Assembly: GCA_012515365.1 (NCBI GenBank)
Contig: JAAYYM010000756.1
Coordinates: 1-10,102, forward strand
DNA: 10,102 nucleotides
Direction of reading: 5' to 3'
DNA from: Clostridia bacterium
GTDB taxonomy: Bacteria > Bacillota_A > Clostridia > Lachnospirales > Lachnospiraceae
The stretch's first letter is position 1. Each line of letters opens with the position of its first letter. Both the position numbers and the translations under genes were made by a program. The notes under the pieces were generated by a model. It worked only from the letters and a program-made list of their open reading frames with translations, was not told where the DNA came from and did not search any database. Below, piece by piece: positions 7,501-10,102 of this stretch.

Positions 7501-8498
7501 TCCGTCCGACTATTAGCAAGGAGACCGCGCAGGAGATAAAAGAGTGGTCTCCCGTTCTCTACGACCGGTTTGAGGGGCATATTACCCGAGAGATCGGGGA
7601 ATTAGTGGATGTGTCTGCCGTGAGAAAGACATTCACCGGGGAGAGCACATACCACGATTGGATGTTGTCCGGGATCCGGAAGGCGGACCGCGCGGTCATT
7701 GGGTCTATTTGGCGAGCGGTGAAGGCTGAAGTGCAGGATAAGCAGCCGGAGCTTAAAGGGGACGCCTTTTATCGTCGGGTAGCAGAGAGGGCGGAGGAGG
7801 TTGTCCGTAAGACCCAGGCGCCTTTCGATGTCAACGATCGGTCCGCCATGCTGGCCAGCAAAGGGTTCTGGGAGCGGGCGGTGACGGTATTTGGGTCAGA
7901 GATAGACGCCCTCAGCAACATGGTGGACAGAGCAAATCTGGAGTTGAAGCAGAGTGCGAAGAGCTGGGACGATGTATCGAAGTATGTGAAGAGACTGGCC
8001 GTTGTCTATGTGCTGAACGGGCTGATGTCCGCGTTCATCCGCCTCCCCTTCGATATGCTGAAAGAGCTACCTGATGAGGGTCGGGAGGACGAACAAGTCA
8101 AGGACGCGGAGGCGTACCTTCAGAAATTCCTGGTGAACATTCTTTCGGGCCCCTTCGGGCTTGTTTTCGGGGTTCGGGAACTGGCAGACATCGCGATTTC
8201 GGGGCTTATTCGCGGGGGCAGTGTTCGGTCGTGGTCGATCCGGCACCCTGTCGCAAATGCCTTAGAGGACGCCGGACAAGCCTTTGCGAAGATAACTTCA
8301 GGGTTGCACGATCTCATTATGGAGGAAGAGTACTCCCGGACGCCCAAAAAGGCGAAGAAAGATTGGCTCAATAAGGTGGGCAGTGGTATTATGGATACAG
8401 CGGTAGTAGGGGCTGCGTTTACCGGGATGCCTGTCGGGAATGTCGTTCGGTTTATTGGGCCCTTACTTCAGGAACCGGAACCAAGGAGAAGCAGATGA
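4515..8498 (+). CDS. Giant internal virion / ejection protein, gp16-position (1327 aa)
   Basis: At 1327 residues it nearly equals T7 gp16 (1318), the largest core protein, which is ejected into the cell envelope. Residues 1-40 are acidic and carry a doubled motif (AEDLALLD, AEDLDLFE). Hydrophobic or amphipathic segments lie at about 126-165, 175-210 and 244-266, the last two flanking a Gln/Glu-rich helix EGIQESTQQAGQEGVEAAF; such helices are common in large phage polyvalent or ejection proteins. Residues 270-620 are charged helices, with a probable coiled coil at 410-505. Residues 675-1010 include a block (DNYVHIRANENLRSRM, then RAIRYATYIAP, then LNPRIALMQY) like the C-terminal part of large polyvalent phage proteins. 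Further hydrophobic segments lie at about 1160-1180, 1203-1233 and 1290-1315, and the tail is basic. T7 gp16 begins with a lytic transglycosylase domain; I see no Glu-Ser or G-L-M-Q-type motif of that family here. No cysteine occurs. It ends in an ATGA overlap with the fibre gene. No enzymatic domain could be assigned. Confidence 0.62.
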   Translation: MPEVSAEDLALLDSAPAVGVPSVMAAEDLDLFEPVAMEEQDAPPSFWKKRADDLGMVFTGWVPELASNSLLFFGNAYLKDPSPKAQTLGKEYLQMSAEWDERAKRAQEFYMKGREGESKYDPARLLTQGAGSILMSLGVAMMMGAAAPALAITGGSFFEGFAAARKKGKNFEEASVIGGLLGISQGVPEFIGLHTMITVAGTPIRRAVLSAVTEGIQESTQQAGQEGVEAAFNLTDTPGADRLANILVAGAVGAALGGPASVGPTLAMRAQAKQFFVDNGFDQKKAGELSNKALQAGMNEALKAARTELELHDAGITRSENGDYILMEEAGKPTGEARVLTQEEVVARFVEKPKTVQLPAMEKVQEIVSQAAPQRETVGVTEQEKAFVEPGGPQDFKTAGEQAPVIDPKMLQALNTKLQKIDQQLKSPTAITKKRVQAIQKSLLDFVKSKALTPQDQKKFTASILNTQTMQQLERILPEIKERINALQEKQNQREQISRFQELTNEKVLAKIDDSYATAIRNLVKDLSPTKLSVKTAMRLEKLADIIVRDPDNTIPLEEVRKIEKLDLKSLRDMKSEDIEAMNDVLGQIIKAAETKATLLYGRKLKDRDAFMREVMARISKAPLSETLLAEEIDPSKLSRGEGVLGKVKNIVTLARRHIDIIAQELDGSDGGPIKQVVWAGFNDARVFTLRLEQAVQDYFMGNLKGMPLAKWSEYIAQKRSGVETTAYTFVGPEGDKKIHITPAQRLYFYLAMQNEKQARHILNGGLSFDKKDLRGTAFKVPAETVISIIESVENDPQLARAAEVISEYLNGFQKDLLNTASLRHLGKRVATEDNYVHIRANENLRSRMKEILAKQSIHHALLEGMGMLKERVLSDAPIYLDDIFASVQEGSSRAIRYATYIAPLRAAKALVNNNEFRAKLISQGRENYLKALEGHIQRVEGELIAMTDLDLVFQTANQGVIKSILRLNPRIALMQYTAHFSSLAELDPKHWGASFRPTISKETAQEIKEWSPVLYDRFEGHITREIGELVDVSAVRKTFTGESTYHDWMLSGIRKADRAVIGSIWRAVKAEVQDKQPELKGDAFYRRVAERAEEVVRKTQAPFDVNDRSAMLASKGFWERAVTVFGSEIDALSNMVDRANLELKQSAKSWDDVSKYVKRLAVVYVLNGLMSAFIRLPFDMLKELPDEGREDEQVKDAEAYLQKFLVNILSGPFGLVFGVRELADIAISGLIRGGSVRSWSIRHPVANALEDAGQAFAKITSGLHDLIMEEEYSRTPKKAKKDWLNKVGSGIMDTAVVGAAFTGMPVGNVVRFIGPLLQEPEPRRSR
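8483..8488 (+). promoter_or_regulatory. Strong Shine-Dalgarno for tail fibre gene
   Basis: AAGGAG lies within the end of the gp16-like gene, 6 nt before the fibre ATG at 8495. It fixes this start and gives the fibre gene independent strong initiation as well as an ATGA overlap. Confidence 0.75.
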
Positions 8499-9448
8499 TC
8501 ACCAAAACGGATAACCGAACACGCCTCGCGATGTCGGGGACGACGTATGACTTTGACTTCCGCATCGACGCCGAGACCGAACTTGAGGTCTACGGCATCG
8601 TCGATAATGGGGACGGGACGGAGACAGCGACGAAACTCACCACAGGGTTCTCTATGTCGTTCGACACCGCAGACGAGGAAGGCACGGTCACGTTTGACGC
8701 AGAGCCGACGGATTATGATTACATCCTGATGCTTCGCAACAAGCCGTATGAACAGGCTGTGGATGTCCCTATCCGCGGGGGGTTCTCCGAGGCGGATATC
8801 GAGCGTGCTCTGGACGCTTTATGTATCCAGATCCAACAGCTCAAAGAGATCACGGATTATTGCGTCAAGTTGGATCTGACCAAGGAGCAACTGGATATTG
8901 TCCTGCCGACGCCCGAGGACGGCCACGCCTTGGTATGGGACGGAACCGACGGAACGATGGCGAACAGCAAGGAGAGTCTCGCGGATATTGAGGCAGCTGT
9001 TGAGGATCTGGATCAAGCCGTCACGGCCGCACAGGCAGCACAGGCGGCGGCTGAACTCGCGCAGGCAGCGGCAGAAGAGGCAGCAGAAACGGAGAATACC
9101 GTTGACTATTCTAATACGTCTACAATTACTGGATGGAGCAGTTTTTCGACGAAACTAATATGGATAACAAGCATAGGAAAACTGCGTATTGTTAGGTTTT
9201 ATATAGAAGGAACAAGCGGCAACGCGACAACTAGATTTACTGTGCCAGACGCAGCATCTTCTGTGCTTGGAGGTGCAAACGCAATGGCAAGGGCTAAGGA
9301 CAACGGTTCGTTTGTGGACACGCTTGCGTTTTGTCAGATTTCTCTCGGAGCAACACTCGTGGCGTGCTTCAAGGATTCTTCTGCAGGTGCTTGGACTTCT
9401 AGCGGTACTAAATTTGTTTCTGGCGTTCTCATCTACGCAACAGACTAA
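8495..9448 (+). CDS. Short tail fibre / receptor-binding protein with T7-like anchor
   Basis: A 317-residue host-recognition protein of the virion. Residues 1-127 match the pattern of the T7-family fibre/tailspike virion-binding domain: a beta-rich stretch with Y-D-F-D-F, L-E-V-Y-G-I and a Tyr/Asp-rich strand leading to ILMLRNKPYEQAVDVP, then GGFSEADIERALD and a helix QIQQLKEI. A linker V-L-P-T-P-E-D-G-H-A-L-V-W-D-G (136-150), typical of such fibres, leads to an Ala/Glu/Gln coiled coil (about 160-200), which suggests a trimer. Residues 202-317 form a separate beta domain with W-S-S-F and the motif IEGTSGNATTRFTVP, a pattern seen in C-terminal receptor-binding domains of many phage fibres. T7 gp17 is 553 residues, so this fibre is short. 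The DNA of the last domain is AT-richer than the rest of the gene. No endosialidase or pectate-lyase-like depolymerase region is seen. Confidence 0.78.
   Translation: MITKTDNRTRLAMSGTTYDFDFRIDAETELEVYGIVDNGDGTETATKLTTGFSMSFDTADEEGTVTFDAEPTDYDYILMLRNKPYEQAVDVPIRGGFSEADIERALDALCIQIQQLKEITDYCVKLDLTKEQLDIVLPTPEDGHALVWDGTDGTMANSKESLADIEAAVEDLDQAVTAAQAAQAAAELAQAAAEEAAETENTVDYSNTSTITGWSSFSTKLIWITSIGKLRIVRFYIEGTSGNATTRFTVPDAASSVLGGANAMARAKDNGSFVDTLAFCQISLGATLVACFKDSSAGAWTSSGTKFVSGVLIYATD
9017..9097 (+). repeat. Ala-rich GC-rich low-complexity stretch encoding coiled coil
   Basis: Imperfect repeats of CAGGCAGC / CAGGCGGC-like units encode a run of Ala with spaced Gln and Glu (residues 175-201 of the fibre). 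It is a helical linker between anchor and receptor-binding domain, and it lies exactly upstream of the composition change in this gene. Confidence 0.6.
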
Positions 9449-9449
9449 T

Positions 9450-9455
9450 AAGGAG
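9450..9455 (+). promoter_or_regulatory. Shine-Dalgarno for the fibre-associated small gene
   Basis: AAGGAG begins 2 nt after the fibre stop codon and lies 5 nt before the ATG at 9461. It supports that start. Confidence 0.7.
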
Positions 9456-9460
9456 AAAAT

Positions 9461-9829
9461 ATGAAATACCAAAAACTTAAAGACGGATACATCCGAAGAA
9501 TGTCAGACCTTGCTCTTATCCCAGAGAACGAGGCGAACACTGATTATCGAGCGTATCTTGCTGATGCTGAGAAGGAGGTCGAGGTTGTGAATGAGAATGC
9601 CGTTATCTCATTGACACCAGAGCAACTCGACCAGCAGGAAGCCGAGGCTAGGGCACAGGCGGAGAAACTATCCTCCCTCAACGCTATCGACCAAAAGCGT
9701 ATTCGCCTTCTCTCCGATATTGCTTTAGGTCAAGGGTCTGTTGTGAAGGCTATCAGAGGCAAGCAGGTCACGCCTCTTGAGGAGTTGGCTGCGTTAGAGG
9801 CAGAGGCAGAAACGATCAGAACTAAATAA
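9461..9829 (+). CDS. Small tail-fibre-associated protein (tail-assembly / XkdW-like pattern)
   Basis: A 122-residue, acidic, mostly helical protein without cysteine. The N-terminus shows the pattern of small proteins coded directly after phage fibre genes: Y-I-R-R-M-S-D-L-A (residues 10-18) followed by IPENEANTDYRAYL (20-33), that is I-P-x-x-x-x-N-x-D-Y-x-x-Y-L. A Gln/Glu/Ala helix (52-75) and a C-terminal helix A-I-R-G-K-Q-V-T-P-L-E-E-L (97-109) ending in E-T-I-R complete it. Members of this group are thought to be fibre chaperones or minor tail components; the exact job is not established from sequence. It sits 12 nt after the fibre and 11 nt before the exported-protein gene. Confidence 0.6.
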   Translation: MKYQKLKDGYIRRMSDLALIPENEANTDYRAYLADAEKEVEVVNENAVISLTPEQLDQQEAEARAQAEKLSSLNAIDQKRIRLLSDIALGQGSVVKAIRGKQVTPLEELAALEAEAETIRTK

Positions 9830-9831
9830 AT

Positions 9832-9836
9832 GGAGG
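9832..9836 (+). promoter_or_regulatory. Shine-Dalgarno for the exported protein gene
   Basis: GGAGG lies 4 nt before the ATG at 9841 and 2 nt after the preceding TAA. It supports a real start for the gene that runs off the window end. Confidence 0.65.
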
Positions 9837-9840
9837 CGTT

Positions 9841-10102
9841 ATGAAGAAGTATTTATTTTTAATCCTTGTCGTCTTGATTGCGGGCTCTGCCTACGCAGCG
9901 TCCAAGTGGGTGCCGACCACATTCTCGGGCGATCAGCTCATCCAGACCGGGCGCACTATTCTGGTGGATGGAAACATCTACTGGAACGGGCTTACGGTGG
10001 GGGACAAGCTGGAATTGAAGAACGGCACGACCTCTTCAGGTACGACGGTCTATACGTTCGTAGCCCCTGCGGCCAATGGCACGCAACAACTCCCCCAGTA
10101 CA
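9841..10102 (+). CDS. Signal-peptide-bearing beta-rich phage protein (3' partial)
   Basis: The reading frame stays open for 87 codons to the window end. Residues 1-19 form a clear Sec signal peptide: Lys-Lys after Met, a hydrophobic core YLFLILVVLIAG, and an A-Y-A site before Ala-Ser, predicting cleavage after residue 19. No lipobox Cys is present, so it is not a lipoprotein. The mature part (S-G-D-Q-L-I-Q, L-V-D-G-N-I-Y-W-N-G-L-T-V-G-D-K-L-E-L, then G-T-T-S-S-G-T-T-V-Y-T-F) reads as alternating beta strands, in a layout common among small phage surface or tail proteins, but I cannot name a family. Location after the fibre genes suggests a host-interaction or envelope role. Export to the periplasm would need a Gram-negative type host; that is inference. 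Confidence 0.6.
   Translation, partial: MKKYLFLILVVLIAGSAYAASKWVPTTFSGDQLIQTGRTILVDGNIYWNGLTVGDKLELKNGTTSSGTTVYTFVAPAANGTQQLPQY

Noticed and set aside
8144..8178. Four copies of TTCGGG within 35 nt
   Set aside because: The copies are unevenly spaced (10, 12 and 7 nt), out of frame with each other, and encode an ordinary Gly/Phe-rich hydrophobic segment.
1..10102. Phage T7-type RNA polymerase promoters, CRISPR repeats, tRNA genes, insertion sequences, defence genes
   Set aside because: Scanning found no 17-23 bp conserved promoter repeat, no regularly spaced repeats, no cloverleaf-like segment, no transposase and no recognisable immunity module; every base except a few short gaps is virion coding sequence.

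Overview
The window is a densely packed, single-strand stretch of late virion genes from a tailed phage or prophage, most likely of podovirus (short-tailed) type. Every supported gene lies on the + strand. They are separated by at most about 12 nt or overlap, and no non-coding stretch reaches 300 bases. I see no tRNA, rRNA, CRISPR, insertion sequence, integrase, attachment site, convincing promoter or rho-independent terminator. The host cannot be named. A Sec-type signal peptide on the last gene and a periplasm-spanning ejection module fit a Gram-negative host. Base composition is moderately GC-rich (about 59% by hand count in 8521-8640).

Layout, left to right: (1) 2-1933, the 3' part of a tail tubular protein B (tail nozzle)-like gene with an inserted FCCH-like beta domain; (2) 1930-2367, a small degenerate GNAT-fold protein like T7 gp13; (3) 2364-2900, a small protein like internal virion protein B (T7 gp14); (4) 2903-4534, an all-helical protein in the position of internal core protein gp15; (5) 4515-8498, a 1327-residue giant in the position and size class of T7 gp16, but with no recognisable lytic transglycosylase domain; (6) 8495-9448, a short tail fibre with a T7-like virion-anchoring N-terminus, an Ala-rich coiled coil and a compositionally foreign C-terminal receptor-binding domain; (7) 9461-9829, a small tail-fibre-associated protein; (8) 9841 to the window end, the 5' part of a signal-peptide-bearing beta-rich protein.

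The gene order nozzle - gp13 - gp14 - gp15 - gp16 - fibre matches T7 almost one for one, and gp13, gp14 and gp16 also match closely in size. Genes 2-5 would form the internal core/ejectosome carried in the head and expelled to make a conduit for DNA across the cell envelope. Gene 1 is the end of the tail tube, and genes 6-8 serve host recognition or the cell surface. Genes 1-6 are linked by ATGA or longer overlaps (a 2-nt gap in one case), which suggests one translationally coupled operon; genes 6-8 each have a strong Shine-Dalgarno.

The window is mainly an ordinary, though divergent, virion module; I do not see a new defence or other novel system. The points most worth checking are the complete absence of cysteine from the two large ejection-type proteins (1870 residues together), the foreign tip of the tail fibre, the giant gp16-like protein without a murein hydrolase, and the exported protein encoded in a virion operon.
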